Under the pieces are notes generated by a model that searched no databases, was not told the DNA's origin, and saw nothing but the letters and a program-made list of their open reading frames with translations. The translations under genes and the position numbers were made by a program. Positions 53,865-63,343 of a DNA stretch of 64,000 bases are shown in pieces; the stretch's first letter is position 1; each line of letters opens with the position of its first letter. The DNA is from Deltaproteobacteria bacterium HGW-Deltaproteobacteria-2. GTDB taxonomy: Bacteria; Desulfobacterota; Syntrophia; Syntrophales; Smithellaceae. The stretch covers positions 62,001-126,000 of the forward strand of contig PHBC01000007.1 of NCBI GenBank assembly GCA_002840505.1, in the 5' to 3' direction.

Positions 53865-55107
53865 CAATTGTCTCCCTGTATATCTTAACCATTTCCTGAG
53901 CAGCTATGGACCAATTAAAGATAGAATTTACGCGCGCTATTCCCGTTTGAGCCATTTTGTTTCTTTGGTCACGATTATTAAGTAAAAATATAATTTCTCT
54001 GGCCAGAGCATTGGCATCGGCCGGAGGAACAATCAGACCGGCATTTCCGACAACTTCCGGCAGTGCGCCTCCACTTGTGCTGATCAGAGGCACGCCACAA
54101 GCCATAGCTTCCGCTGCCGGCAGGCCAAAACCTTCATATACAGACGGAACAACGGCAATGGTAGATTTTGAATAATAATCGGCAAATTCCTCATTCTTTA
54201 TGCGACCGGTGAAGTGGACAATGTCACCAATTTCCAGTTCGGCCACAAGTTTTACAATTGATCCATCTTTCTTAGGCTCACCTATAACTGTTAATTTTAC
54301 GGATTGTTTTTTTCTTATTTGTGCGACAGCTTCCAGCAGATATTTTAAACCCTTCAATGGCGTATCCGAGCTATTTGTTACGATAATAGAATTTTCCGGT
54401 CGCTTGTCGTTTTGTACAGGATAAAAAAATTCATTATCAACGCCATTGGGTACAACGCTAAATTTAGATAAATTTATAGAAAATTCCTTAGCAATATCTA
54501 TTTTAGAGCATTCTGACACTGTTACAATACGTGATAACTGCCTGGCCACCTTTTTTTGCATTTCAATAAAAGTAAACCAACGGTTGACCCGTCTTTTCTT
54601 TGAATTTGTTCTTGCCGCTCTAAGATATTCCTGTTTATCAAAAGTCATCGGATGATGAATCGTTGCTATTGTAGGCACAACTTTTTGAGCTATTTTTCCT
54701 ATACCATAAGCAAGGCACTGATTATCATGAACAATATCATAATTCATTTTACTTTTCTGCAAATAGCGATAAGCCCGCACACCGAAAGTAAATGGTTCAG
54801 GAAATTTACCGTAGCACATGGTTAAATATTCATACATGTTTAAAGGATCAGCGAGGAGATCTCTTATTTTTTGCGGGCGAAAAGAATGTTCTGGATTATA
54901 AAGATCGAGACTGGGAAGTTTATGCAGACGCACTCTGGAATCAAGATGCGGATAAGGCGGTCCCGATATTACATCAACCTCATGGCCAAGATCACTAAGC
55001 GCTTTGCTTAAGTGTTTAATGTAAACCCCTTGTCCGCCGCAGTTAGGATTGCCCCGATAAGTTAACAGACAAATTTTCAACGGCTTTGATTCAGAAGACT
55101 TTTTCAT
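53842..55107 (-). CDS. Family 4 glycosyltransferase (GT-B)
   Basis: 421 residues. N-terminal domain with LLTYRGNPNCGGQGVYIKHL, in which the GG loop of GT4 enzymes is plain. C-terminal site is VPNGVDNEFFYP, followed by LKGLKYLLEAV, VTVIGEPK-type strand and the EX7E site in PSVYEGFGLPAAEAMACG, with GGALPEVVG after. It would transfer a sugar to the lipid or polyprenyl acceptor of this cluster. The ATG overlaps the PHP stop as ATGA. Confidence 0.92.
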   Translation of the reverse strand: MKKSSESKPLKICLLTYRGNPNCGGQGVYIKHLSKALSDLGHEVDVISGPPYPHLDSRVRLHKLPSLDLYNPEHSFRPQKIRDLLADPLNMYEYLTMCYGKFPEPFTFGVRAYRYLQKSKMNYDIVHDNQCLAYGIGKIAQKVVPTIATIHHPMTFDKQEYLRAARTNSKKRRVNRWFTFIEMQKKVARQLSRIVTVSECSKIDIAKEFSINLSKFSVVPNGVDNEFFYPVQNDKRPENSIIVTNSSDTPLKGLKYLLEAVAQIRKKQSVKLTVIGEPKKDGSIVKLVAELEIGDIVHFTGRIKNEEFADYYSKSTIAVVPSVYEGFGLPAAEAMACGVPLISTSGGALPEVVGNAGLIVPPADANALAREIIFLLNNRDQRNKMAQTGIARVNSIFNWSIAAQEMVKIYRETIDGYSRLS

Positions 55108-55754
55108 ACACTCACCTTTTGCACTAATCTTTTAGAATTTTCAAACATGATGGATATTTCGTCATCATTTAACCCCGCGCCTCTGGCGATCTTGGCAGCC
55201 ATCTTGCTGCTCACAAAATCAGCAGGGACGTGAGCATCATTATTAAGAATCAGATTGGCCTTAAATTTTCTGGCCATCTGCACAACATGCCCGTTACTGA
55301 GGCTGTGACCTTTGCGCGTTGTAATCTCTAAATAAATCTCTTTTTCGGCAGCCAAACGCGCCTCTTCTTCAGTTAAAAGTCCCGGATGGGCTAAAATATC
55401 TATTGCTGATTTAAGAGCAGCCAGATTTGTTCCGGCAGGAACAGGTTCAACAATCGTTTCTCCATGTACAATAACTATCTTTGCTCCTAATTTTCTCGCC
55501 TCTTCGGCAAGAGCAGATATATCACGGGGATCAACATGAGTAATCTCAACACCAGGGATAGCATTAATATTGCCTTTTTCCGTTATCTTTGAACAAACCT
55601 TGATAATCCGCGGGAGGATGAAATCAATATTGGAATGATCAACGTGATCGGTAATAGCTAAAGCTTCATAACCTGTGGCATAAGCGCGTTGCGCCAGTTC
55701 CGCCGGTATTAAACCGCCATCACTGAAAATGGAATGAGTATGCAGATCAATCAC
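55104..55754 (-). CDS. PHP-domain phosphoesterase
   Basis: 216 residues. Metal-binding His/Asp motifs are MIDLHTHSIFSDG at the N-terminus, ITDHVDH, VIVHGET, and LILNNDAH near the end, the PHP pattern of histidinol-phosphatase-like enzymes. It probably removes a phosphate from a sugar or polyol. It begins with GTG at 55754, and is the first gene of the minus-strand cluster. A histidine-pathway role is not supported by the context. Confidence 0.85.
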   Translation of the reverse strand: MIDLHTHSIFSDGGLIPAELAQRAYATGYEALAITDHVDHSNIDFILPRIIKVCSKITEKGNINAIPGVEITHVDPRDISALAEEARKLGAKIVIVHGETIVEPVPAGTNLAALKSAIDILAHPGLLTEEEARLAAEKEIYLEITTRKGHSLSNGHVVQMARKFKANLILNNDAHVPADFVSSKMAAKIARGAGLNDDEISIMFENSKRLVQKVSV

Positions 55755-55849
55755 TTAAAATATTCCAAATTTAATTTATTTAAACTCTGTAGACTTAGCA
55801 AATTTAAGACTGATAGTCAATAAGGATGTGTAATTTTTAAGATATTAAT

Positions 55850-56206
55850 TTATTTCAGATTTTTTCTCAGAAGCAAGAAGGTTGCCGAAACTCGGCAGAC
55901 ATTTTTATCATTATTATCGGTAACTAAGCAATCTCCGATAACCAGACTTTGACCTTTTTTAAAAACAGTGGCAGCGGCAATAAGTTCTCCGTCACTGACA
56001 CCAGCCAGAAAATTACTCTTTAATTCAATCGTGGTCAAACCTTCTTCGGGACTTAATTGAGTCATCATTGCATGAGCAATTGTTTCGTCGGCCAAAGCAA
56101 CAATAAGCCCACCTTGCATTGCTTTAGCCCCCTGTAAATATTCAGGACGCACCGGCATTCGAAACCGGGCGTAACCTTCTTTTAACTCATCCAACGTTAT
56201 TCCCAT
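55850..56206 (-). CDS. PaaI-family hotdog thioesterase
   Basis: 118 residues from the ATG at 56206. It has GYARFRMPVRPEYL, then MQGGLIVALADETIAHAM and GLTTIELKSNFL, the substrate strands of PaaI-like acyl-CoA thioesterases, and VIGDCLVTDNN. Family members run to about 140 residues, and the conserved N-terminal NPFLDYMGI spans the ATG, so the true start is probably 24 codons earlier, at an ATT (56278), preceded by GAAGGAG at seven bases. Likely to hydrolyse an acyl-CoA. Upstream sequence on the same strand includes a possible gene remnant. Confidence 0.82.
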   Translation of the reverse strand: MGITLDELKEGYARFRMPVRPEYLQGAKAMQGGLIVALADETIAHAMMTQLSPEEGLTTIELKSNFLAGVSDGELIAAATVFKKGQSLVIGDCLVTDNNDKNVCRVSATFLLLRKNLK

Positions 56207-56307
56207 ATAATCCAGAAAAGGATTTATTCCCTTTTGCCCCGATTTAATTTTTTCCAGATAAATATTGTAATTAAAAATATCTGAACTCCTTCACCTCATA
56301 AATTTTA

Positions 56308-56418
56308 TTATAGAGCAACATTATAAGCAGTCGGATCAAGAGGTGAGCCTGCGGTAAAGACACGCGCAGCCAATTCCCTATCCAACATCAGAATGCCTTC
56401 TTTTGATGTTTCCACCAT
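56308..56418 (-). pseudogene. Possible remnant of a coding sequence
   Basis: The minus frame reads KEGILMLDRELAARVFTAGS and ends PLDPTAYNVAL followed by TAA. It is in frame back to a TAG near 56464 with no obvious ribosome site. The amino-acid composition is protein-like but too short to place; it may be the C-terminus of a lost gene or of a small gene joined to the thioesterase. Confidence 0.3.
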
Positions 56419-56586
56419 TTTCAATTCGCGTGATATTTTTTCCGTATTTTTTTTCTTATTCTATTTGCTCATTCAAAAACCAGGATAGCAAGAAAGTATA
56501 GAATCTGCAGCTATCACAGCATTCCGGTTAGCAATCATAAATTCCAATTTTATAATTCTCACATCATAATATTGAGCTTAATAATA

Positions 56587-56618
56587 TAGGGCGCCCTGTA
56601 TGATATCAGAGCGCCCTA
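56587..56618 (-). terminator. Hairpin after the TolC gene
   Basis: TAGGGCGC (56587-56594) pairs with GCGCCCTA (56611-56618). On the minus strand it lies about 45 bases past the TolC-like stop and is followed by ATATTATTAAG. The T tract is weak. Confidence 0.55.
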
Positions 56619-56662
56619 TGTGCTGTTCGTAAATAATTATAATTTTTTACAAAAATTACCCC

Positions 56663-57994
56663 TTATTTTTTCGTATCTTTAATGCGGCTTTCTTCGGGCC
56701 ACTGTAAACCTAAAGTATTAACCAGTTTCCCCATACCGCTCAAAATTCTATACGAGTCGTACATTTTATCATATTGGGCATTGATGAGATCGCTCTTTGC
56801 CGTGATCTTTTCAGCCGATGTGTCAAGGACGTCAAACAGCGTGCGCCGTCCGATTGACCATTGCGAAATAAAAGCGTCCGCTGCCGAACCTGTAGACGTT
56901 ACGTATTGTTCAAGCTGCTTGATCCGTCTTTGATCCGCCATATATGCTTCATAGGAAAGGCGAATTGACTGGATGGTTTGCCTTTCGGTTTTTTTAGCTA
57001 TTTCTTCTCCTTCTTTTATTAAATATGATGTTTCTTTTATCCTCGCCTGATTAGCAAAACCATTGAATATATTGAATTTGAGTGTCGCATTCACCTGGAA
57101 ATAATCCTGGTAATCATAGCGACCCATAGGTCCGGTTATTTCATTGCCCCATGTGTATTCCGCACCTACATCAATGCTGGGATAAACGAGCGCCTTTGCT
57201 GTTCTATGCTGATATTTCCTCGCCTCGACATCCGCTTTGGCCGACTTTAAAGTTGGGTGATTATCCAAAGCTATCCTCACCGCTTCTTGCAAAGTCGCAG
57301 GAATTTCCCCATAGAACGGCTCTGGTTTGACCGGGCTTACAGGTAAATATCCCATTACAGCCTGATAATCTGTTTTTGCATTCTCTACGTTTGCCTGAGT
57401 AACAATAAGGTTGGATTCCGCCAAAGCCCAACGAGCCTTGATCTGCTCGAAATCGACTCCGCGATCAACTCCCGCCTTGCTTCTCAACTTGATCTGGTCG
57501 TGAAAGCGCTCATGAATGAGCAGATTTTCTTTTGCCAGATCATGTTGCTCAAGCGCGCGTAGATAGTTCAGATAAACCCTGCATGCGAGCAATGCGGTAT
57601 TTTCTGAGGCCCCCTGTAAAAGATATGCCTCGGAAGCTACTCGGGATTTTTGGCGAAATGTTTCCGACAGTGTAGCGCCTCCCCGGAATAAATTCTGATT
57701 GAGCCTGATAGTAGCTGAACGTGGCCTGAGTTGGTCAGGCTCCAATTCTGTTGGATGATTCTGTTTAACATATCCGGCTGACAGAGATGTATCGATCACC
57801 GGGAAAAAATCGGCCATTGCCTGCCGTACCTCCTGATCCCTGCCCAATCGATTATAGGCTACGGATGTTATGTCTGGATTGTTTTGCAGGACTGATTTAA
57901 CTGCATCCTGAATTGTTTCCCCTCGTGCATCGACTGCTCCCATGAGAAAAAAAACTGAAACGATAATGAGAACAGATCTAAAATAATATTTCAT
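56663..57994 (-). CDS. TolC-family outer-membrane channel of the type I secretion system
   Basis: 443 residues. A signal peptide (cleavage near DARGE, about 25) is followed by two OEP halves (about 30-215 and 235-430) with LSAGYVKQNHPTE, the L-N-Q repeats and the coiled helices characteristic of trimeric TolC barrels. It forms the outer-membrane exit for the LapB/LapC-type exporter encoded divergently. ATG with AGGAGG five bases before. Confidence 0.9.
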   Translation of the reverse strand: MKYYFRSVLIIVSVFFLMGAVDARGETIQDAVKSVLQNNPDITSVAYNRLGRDQEVRQAMADFFPVIDTSLSAGYVKQNHPTELEPDQLRPRSATIRLNQNLFRGGATLSETFRQKSRVASEAYLLQGASENTALLACRVYLNYLRALEQHDLAKENLLIHERFHDQIKLRSKAGVDRGVDFEQIKARWALAESNLIVTQANVENAKTDYQAVMGYLPVSPVKPEPFYGEIPATLQEAVRIALDNHPTLKSAKADVEARKYQHRTAKALVYPSIDVGAEYTWGNEITGPMGRYDYQDYFQVNATLKFNIFNGFANQARIKETSYLIKEGEEIAKKTERQTIQSIRLSYEAYMADQRRIKQLEQYVTSTGSAADAFISQWSIGRRTLFDVLDTSAEKITAKSDLINAQYDKMYDSYRILSGMGKLVNTLGLQWPEESRIKDTKK

Positions 57995-58315
57995 ATTATC
58001 CTCCTTACAGACATTTAATGAAATTGGAATCTCAACAAAGACAAAATAATTTTTGTTTATAATTAACTTAATTATCTGTGGGTTAACTTTTTAAATCCAC
58101 ATTTAGGTAAGTATAGTTTACAGAGTTCAAAATAAATTACAAATTTTACTCTGGACTATATTAAATGGGCTTTGGATTTCCTCGCTTAGCAATAAAACTT
58201 CTGGTGATATATTATTATGATTTTAACCGTTGTCAAGAAATTTTTAACAATTTATCATTAAAAAAATGGTCAATTTTAGTGTTTTATTTAACATAAAGTA
58301 AATTAGCTTCCCAAC
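57995..58315. other. AT-rich intergenic region, nothing recognised
   Basis: Between the TolC gene and the small protein gene. No open frame of note, no repeat shared with other regions, and no promoter call that I trust. Confidence 0.5.
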
Positions 58316-58645
58316 CTAGAGAATATCTTCAACAATGATATTTTGGGAAGATATCTTTTCCCGTATTTGTTCGCGTTCAATTATTTTTTCCTGCGCCTTT
58401 TCCGGAAGCTCCGTAAAAAGTATGATGTTTTTTTTCGTCAGTAGATTTATTAAATCTTCGAGAAGTCGAATTAAACCAGCATCGGAATGAGCCAGTAAAC
58501 TTTCAAGGAACTTGTTGTCCAGATTATCCTTTAGAAAGTTGAGGACTTCATCATCCTTAATTGACTTTACTTCCGTTGAATTTGGGCCTGCAACTGTTCG
58601 CAATCCAATAATTTTCCCTTCAGCGGAGCGTTCAATATAAGGCAT
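58316..58645 (-). CDS. Small conserved protein found with LapB/LapC exporters
   Basis: 109 residues, acidic, helical in its second half. The start MPYIERSAEGKIIGL and the block HSDAGLIRLLEDLINLLTKKNIILFTELPEKAQEKI match a small protein often mislabelled as a 'tryptophan synthase beta-like' protein in other genomes, which sits near LapB-type secretion genes. Its function is unknown to me; no catalytic residues stand out. The gene is on the opposite strand to the exporter genes and may share the divergent promoter region. Confidence 0.7.
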   Translation of the reverse strand: MPYIERSAEGKIIGLRTVAGPNSTEVKSIKDDEVLNFLKDNLDNKFLESLLAHSDAGLIRLLEDLINLLTKKNIILFTELPEKAQEKIIEREQIREKISSQNIIVEDIL

Positions 58646-58906
58646 ATTTTGTCATCCGAACATGTAAGAAATTATAAATTACGGCATAGCCGAAAAACTT
58701 ACTTCCACAAAAAATACTCTAATAGCATCAATTTTTTTGTTGCTTGATTATCAATTAAAATGTATATATTTAGAGCATTTATTTTTTATAAACACCTACA
58801 CTATTTATTAAGAAAAGTAATGTGGCCTATTAGCATGTTTTTTAAAATATGTATACTTTTTTTTAAAAACATGTAATATAAAAAAACATACTATTTTGAG
58901 TGATTT

Positions 58907-61081
58907 ATGCCGGAAAAAAGCTCCACCTTCATAGCCAATAATTGGAATGTTCCTGAAAATCAAGACATACATGAAGATCCTCTTCTGGATTGTTTAATCA
59001 TCCTAACCAAGATGTACGGTCGAAATGCCTCAAAAGCAAGCTTGAGCGCCGGGCTACCTCTTGTCCAGAATCGACTCACAGTAGAACTGTTTGCTCGTGC
59101 TGCGAATCGAGCCGATCTTTCTTCACGGACACTCGAGAAATCTCTTGATGAGATCGGTTCTGTTCAGTTACCGGCCATATTGCTGCTTCATGATCGCCAG
59201 GCATGCATTCTGGTGGAAAAAAATACTACCCTAAATGAATACAAGATCCTTTTACCTCAAAGCGGCAGCGGGGAAAAAGTAATTACCAGGGATGAATTGG
59301 AAAAACTTTACACGGGTAATGCAATTTTTGTCCGCCCCAAGTACCTGACGGAAAAAAAATCAATTGCCAACGCACAGTCCGGTACATCGAAACACTGGTT
59401 TTGGGGAACCATTTTAGAATCATGGCGCGTTTATCGGGATGTATTCCTGGCCGCCTTCCTCATAAATGTATTTGGTCTGGTGGGCATTTTTTATGTCCTG
59501 AATGTCTATGACCGGGTAATTCCAAACAGTGCTTATGAAACTCTATGGGTCCTATCCATTGGGGTGACAGTAATCTACCTTTTTGCGGTTGTAATGCGCG
59601 CCCTGCGGAGCTATTTCGTTGATGAAGCGGCAAAGAAGACCAATCTGAAAATCTCTGCGATGCTGCTTCAGAAAGTTCTCGACCTGAAAATGGAAGCACG
59701 TCCGCAATCCATAGGTTCATTTACTAAAAACCTGCAGGAATTTGAAGGTATCCGCGACTTCATTACATCATTTTCGATCACCGCGATCATCGACCTGCCC
59801 TTCACTATCCTGGGTCTGTTCGTTGTCTGGTGGATAGGTAGTTATATTGTTCTGGTTCACGTTATAGCGATCGTTATATTGATCGCTTATTCTTATTTCA
59901 TTCAAGCTCCGCTTAAACGGGTTGTCGAAAAAACAATAGAAGCCTCAGCGCAGAAAAATGCAATTCTCGTTGAGGGTGTCGCCGGCCTCGAAACGATAAA
60001 AATGCTGGGCGCTGAAGGTCAGATTCAAAGGGCGTGGGAAGAAGCTGTCAGCTACATTTCGAAATGGGGTAACAAATCGCGCATAATTTCGTCTTCCGTT
60101 CAGGATGTTACGTATTTAGTGCAGAATATCATGATAGTGGCTGTTGTCGTTGCCGGTGTCTACATGATCACTGCAGGCAATCTTACTTCAGGCGGCCTTA
60201 TAGCTTTAGTCATCCTCTCCAGGCAGGTGATCGCCCCCATGGCGCAGGTTGTAAATCTCGCAACGCGATATCATCATGCTAAAGAAGCTTTGAAAACACT
60301 AGATGAAATCATGAACCTTCCTGTCGAGAGACCTGCCGGCAAAATATTTTTACCGAGGAAACGTTTTAACGGTGTCATCGGCGTGAAGAACCTCACATTT
60401 TCCTACCCCGGTCAGACCACAAATGTCCTTAACAACATTACTCTGGAAATTGCCGCGGGAGAGAAAGTTGGTATTATCGGACCTGTGGGTTCAGGTAAAA
60501 CCACTCTGGGTAAACTGATGCTTGGTTTATATGAACCTATAAACGGCATGGTAACTATGGACGGCACCGACATACGGCAGATCGATCCGGCGGAATTGCG
60601 CCACTTTCTGGGTTATGTTCCCCAAGACATCATCCTTTTCCGAGGAACCGTGTGGGATAATATCACGATGGGTGCACATGATGTTGACGACCAGAATGTC
60701 ATCCGTGCGGCAGAAATATCCGGTGTGGGTGATTTCGTAAAAAAACATCCCTCCGGATTCGACATGAAAGTTGAGGAATTCGGCCGTGGACTTTCCGGCG
60801 GTCAGCGACAGAGCGTGGCCATTTCTCGCGCCCTTTTGCTCGATCCGCCCGTATTGGTGCTTGATGAGCCAACAAGTAATATGGATAACCGGTCGGAAAT
60901 CAGGCTAAAAGGCTACCTTGCGAAGACCGTGAAAGAAAAAACAGTCGTATTGATTACGCATCGGGCATCGCTTCTGGATATGGTAAATCGCCTGATAGTT
61001 ATAGATAATGGATCTATTATTGCTGACGGCCCGAAAGAATTCGTCCTGGAGGCAATGAGAAAAGGACAGCTCAATTTTTAG
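58907..61081 (+). CDS. Type I secretion ABC exporter (LapB type) with degenerate C39-like domain
   Basis: 724 residues. The first 145 residues form a C39-like domain (DPLLDCLIILTKMYG, SLSAGLPL) without the catalytic Cys/His arrangement, as in exporters that handle RTX or large adhesins. An ABC transmembrane region follows (about 170-440) and an NBD (about 485-720) with Walker A GPVGSGKT, signature LSGGQRQS and Walker B VLVLDEP. It pumps unfolded substrate with the adaptor and TolC. The substrate gene is not in the window. Confidence 0.92.
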   Translation: MPEKSSTFIANNWNVPENQDIHEDPLLDCLIILTKMYGRNASKASLSAGLPLVQNRLTVELFARAANRADLSSRTLEKSLDEIGSVQLPAILLLHDRQACILVEKNTTLNEYKILLPQSGSGEKVITRDELEKLYTGNAIFVRPKYLTEKKSIANAQSGTSKHWFWGTILESWRVYRDVFLAAFLINVFGLVGIFYVLNVYDRVIPNSAYETLWVLSIGVTVIYLFAVVMRALRSYFVDEAAKKTNLKISAMLLQKVLDLKMEARPQSIGSFTKNLQEFEGIRDFITSFSITAIIDLPFTILGLFVVWWIGSYIVLVHVIAIVILIAYSYFIQAPLKRVVEKTIEASAQKNAILVEGVAGLETIKMLGAEGQIQRAWEEAVSYISKWGNKSRIISSSVQDVTYLVQNIMIVAVVVAGVYMITAGNLTSGGLIALVILSRQVIAPMAQVVNLATRYHHAKEALKTLDEIMNLPVERPAGKIFLPRKRFNGVIGVKNLTFSYPGQTTNVLNNITLEIAAGEKVGIIGPVGSGKTTLGKLMLGLYEPINGMVTMDGTDIRQIDPAELRHFLGYVPQDIILFRGTVWDNITMGAHDVDDQNVIRAAEISGVGDFVKKHPSGFDMKVEEFGRGLSGGQRQSVAISRALLLDPPVLVLDEPTSNMDNRSEIRLKGYLAKTVKEKTVVLITHRASLLDMVNRLIVIDNGSIIADGPKEFVLEAMRKGQLNF

Positions 61082-61096
61082 ACGGGAGAGCCTAGT

Positions 61097-62533
61097 TTGA
61101 AGAAATTTATAAAGGATTTCAGAAATAACCAATTCTTTCAGCTATTACGGAATAATCTACCCGAAAAGGAAGAGCCTGGTTTGACTAATGGTTCCAAATT
61201 CAACCGATTATTCCGGAGGCTACCTGAAGAGGATGTTGATTTCGCCACCGACATCCGTGCGACCATCCTTTCCCAGACACCCCAGGGCGGCAGACTAATC
61301 ATTTGGGCAGCTTTTTTCCTGTTGGTTATTTTTTTAATTTGGGCATCCTTCTCGGAGTTGGAAGAGGTCACCCGGGGAGAAGGTAAAGTTGTCCCGTCGA
61401 GCCATGTGCAGGTCATACAGAACCTTGAAGGGGGAATCATTTCGGAAATTCTCGTGAATGTTGGAGATGCCGTCAAAAAGGATCAATTACTCCTGCGGAT
61501 GGATGAAACACGATTTTCTTCATCTTTTGAAGAGAACCGGGCCAAGTATCTTTCCAACAAGGCAAAATCGGCCCGTCTGAAAGCAGAGGCAAGCGGAACA
61601 GCCCTTGTCATTCCCGCTGATGTCGAGAAAGAAAGACCGGATATTGCAGCCCGGGAGCGCCAATTGTATAATTCCCGGAGGATGGAGCTAAGTTCGAGTT
61701 CTGAAATTAAGCGCCAGCAGGTTAATCAGCGCAGTCAGGAATTAAAAGAATTAGAGTCAAAGCTTGTTGAACTAAACAGGACTTACACGCTCCTGCAGAA
61801 AGAAATCAGTATGATTAAGCCACTGGTAGGAAAGGGAGCCGCTTCCGATGTGGAAGTTCTCCAACTCGAGCGTCAGGCAAGCCAAATGCAAGGGGAGATT
61901 GATCGTATCCGTCATGCAATTCCCGCGGCCCAGGCAAAACTCAGAGAAAGCCAGGTTGCCGTAAATGAACTGAACCTGAATTATCGGAACAAAGCAAACG
62001 CGGAATCCAATGAAGTTCTTCGGGAGGTTGATGAAAGCGCCAGTTCTTCTCTTGCCTTGAAGGACAGACTGGATAGAACGTCTGTACGCTCTCCCGTCGA
62101 CGGCATAGTGAACCGTGTAATGGTCAAGACCGTGGGAGGTGTCGTCCAACCAGGAATGGATCTTGTCGAAATCGTACCTATGCATGGTAATCTGGTAGTC
62201 GAAGCGAAAATAAAGCCGGCCGACATTGCCTTTCTCCGACCTGGTCAGAAAGCCACGATAAAATTCACTGCTTACGATTACACAATTTATGGCTCTCTTA
62301 AAGCGGAACTGGAACATGTCAGTGCTGACAGTGTTACTGATGAAAAGGGAAATAGTTTTTTTCTTGTCAGATTAAAGACTGATAAAAGTTATTTGGGTAC
62401 GATGAAGCATCCTCTGCCCATAATGCCGGGCATGGTTACAACAGTGGACATTCTCACCGGCAAGAAAACAGTACTCTCTTACATACTGAAACCTGTACTG
62501 AAAGCGCGATCAATGGCTTTGAGAGAACGTTAA
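61097..62533 (+). CDS. Type I secretion membrane-fusion protein (HlyD/LapC type)
   Basis: 478 residues. One inner-membrane span (about 72-90), a lipoyl/barrel-sandwich half (VIQNLEGGIISEILVNVGDAVKKDQLLLRMDE), a long coiled coil (about 175-330), and the second half with RTSVRSPVDGIVNRV and GGVVQPGMDLVEIVP. It bridges the ABC exporter and TolC. The start is TTG at 61097 with GGGAGAG before, 15 bases after the exporter stop, so it is cotranscribed. Confidence 0.92.
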   Translation: MKKFIKDFRNNQFFQLLRNNLPEKEEPGLTNGSKFNRLFRRLPEEDVDFATDIRATILSQTPQGGRLIIWAAFFLLVIFLIWASFSELEEVTRGEGKVVPSSHVQVIQNLEGGIISEILVNVGDAVKKDQLLLRMDETRFSSSFEENRAKYLSNKAKSARLKAEASGTALVIPADVEKERPDIAARERQLYNSRRMELSSSSEIKRQQVNQRSQELKELESKLVELNRTYTLLQKEISMIKPLVGKGAASDVEVLQLERQASQMQGEIDRIRHAIPAAQAKLRESQVAVNELNLNYRNKANAESNEVLREVDESASSSLALKDRLDRTSVRSPVDGIVNRVMVKTVGGVVQPGMDLVEIVPMHGNLVVEAKIKPADIAFLRPGQKATIKFTAYDYTIYGSLKAELEHVSADSVTDEKGNSFFLVRLKTDKSYLGTMKHPLPIMPGMVTTVDILTGKKTVLSYILKPVLKARSMALRER

Positions 62534-62593
62534 AAGAATAAACGTTATTTTATTTTTATTGTCTTGTGTTCATGCTTGTAAGGATTCAATAGT

Positions 62594-63232
62594 ATGGCTA
62601 TTCTGTTAAGCAGTTCTAATAGCACGGTTGTCAGTAGGTGGGCTGACCTTTTGAAAGGACATTTCGAAACCGAAAAGACCTATTCCTTAGGTGAATTGAA
62701 AAAACTGTGCGCCTCAAAAAAATTCGATGCAATTCTCCTGCACAGGATGCTCATCGACATGCCTTCTTTTTCTGCGTTACTCAGCACGTCGCCCACAACC
62801 AGATTTTTTCTTCTCTCGGATCGCCCTGATGAAGAGGAAGCCCTGACATTTCTAAAAATGGGAATTGTGGGATACGGGAATACTTATATATCATCGCCAC
62901 GACTGATTGAAGCCTTACGGGTTGTTACTACCGGAGGGGTGTGGCTGGGTCAAAAAATCATTCAGCGACTGATCATGGACACATCGGGGAATACGAAAGA
63001 TGATGGCAATCAAGGCAATGCCGCTTCTGAGATGGCAAAATTAACCAAAGCAGAACGTCATATTGCCGAACTTGTCGCCCGCGGAGAGTCAAACCTGGAA
63101 ATCGCGGCTGATCTGAAGATAACGGAAAGGACTGTCAAGGCCCATCTTACGTCCATCTATGAAAAAACAAAAACCGGTAACAGGCTTAACCTTGCTCTTT
63201 TGATTAACCTGGGGAAAAGCCCACAGGGCTGA
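62594..63232 (+). CDS. LuxR-family regulator with a degenerate receiver
   Basis: 212 residues. Residues 1-125 follow the receiver topology, but the phosphoacceptor Asp position after the third strand is His (FDAILLHRMLIDM) and the acidic pocket is absent, so phosphorylation is unlikely. The HTH_LUXR domain (about 145-205) has LTKAERHIAELVARGESNLEIAADLKITERTVKAHL. This plan resembles CsgD/VpsT-type biofilm regulators, some of which bind c-di-GMP; the VpsT motif is not evident here. It lies behind the secretion genes and may control them. Confidence 0.83.
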   Translation: MAILLSSSNSTVVSRWADLLKGHFETEKTYSLGELKKLCASKKFDAILLHRMLIDMPSFSALLSTSPTTRFFLLSDRPDEEEALTFLKMGIVGYGNTYISSPRLIEALRVVTTGGVWLGQKIIQRLIMDTSGNTKDDGNQGNAASEMAKLTKAERHIAELVARGESNLEIAADLKITERTVKAHLTSIYEKTKTGNRLNLALLINLGKSPQG

Positions 63233-63343
63233 GCGTTCCACATCTCGTTTTGCTCCGAAATTTTTCATACCACTTTTCCAACAAGAAACTAAGACAGCTT
63301 TTGTTAGAAAACTTTTTTATTTTGTTTAAACAGATAGAAAAAA

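Noticed and set aside
61772-62317. A 181-codon minus-strand frame in the HlyD-type gene
   Set aside because: Antisense shadow of a well-supported gene, aromatic-rich and without a start context.
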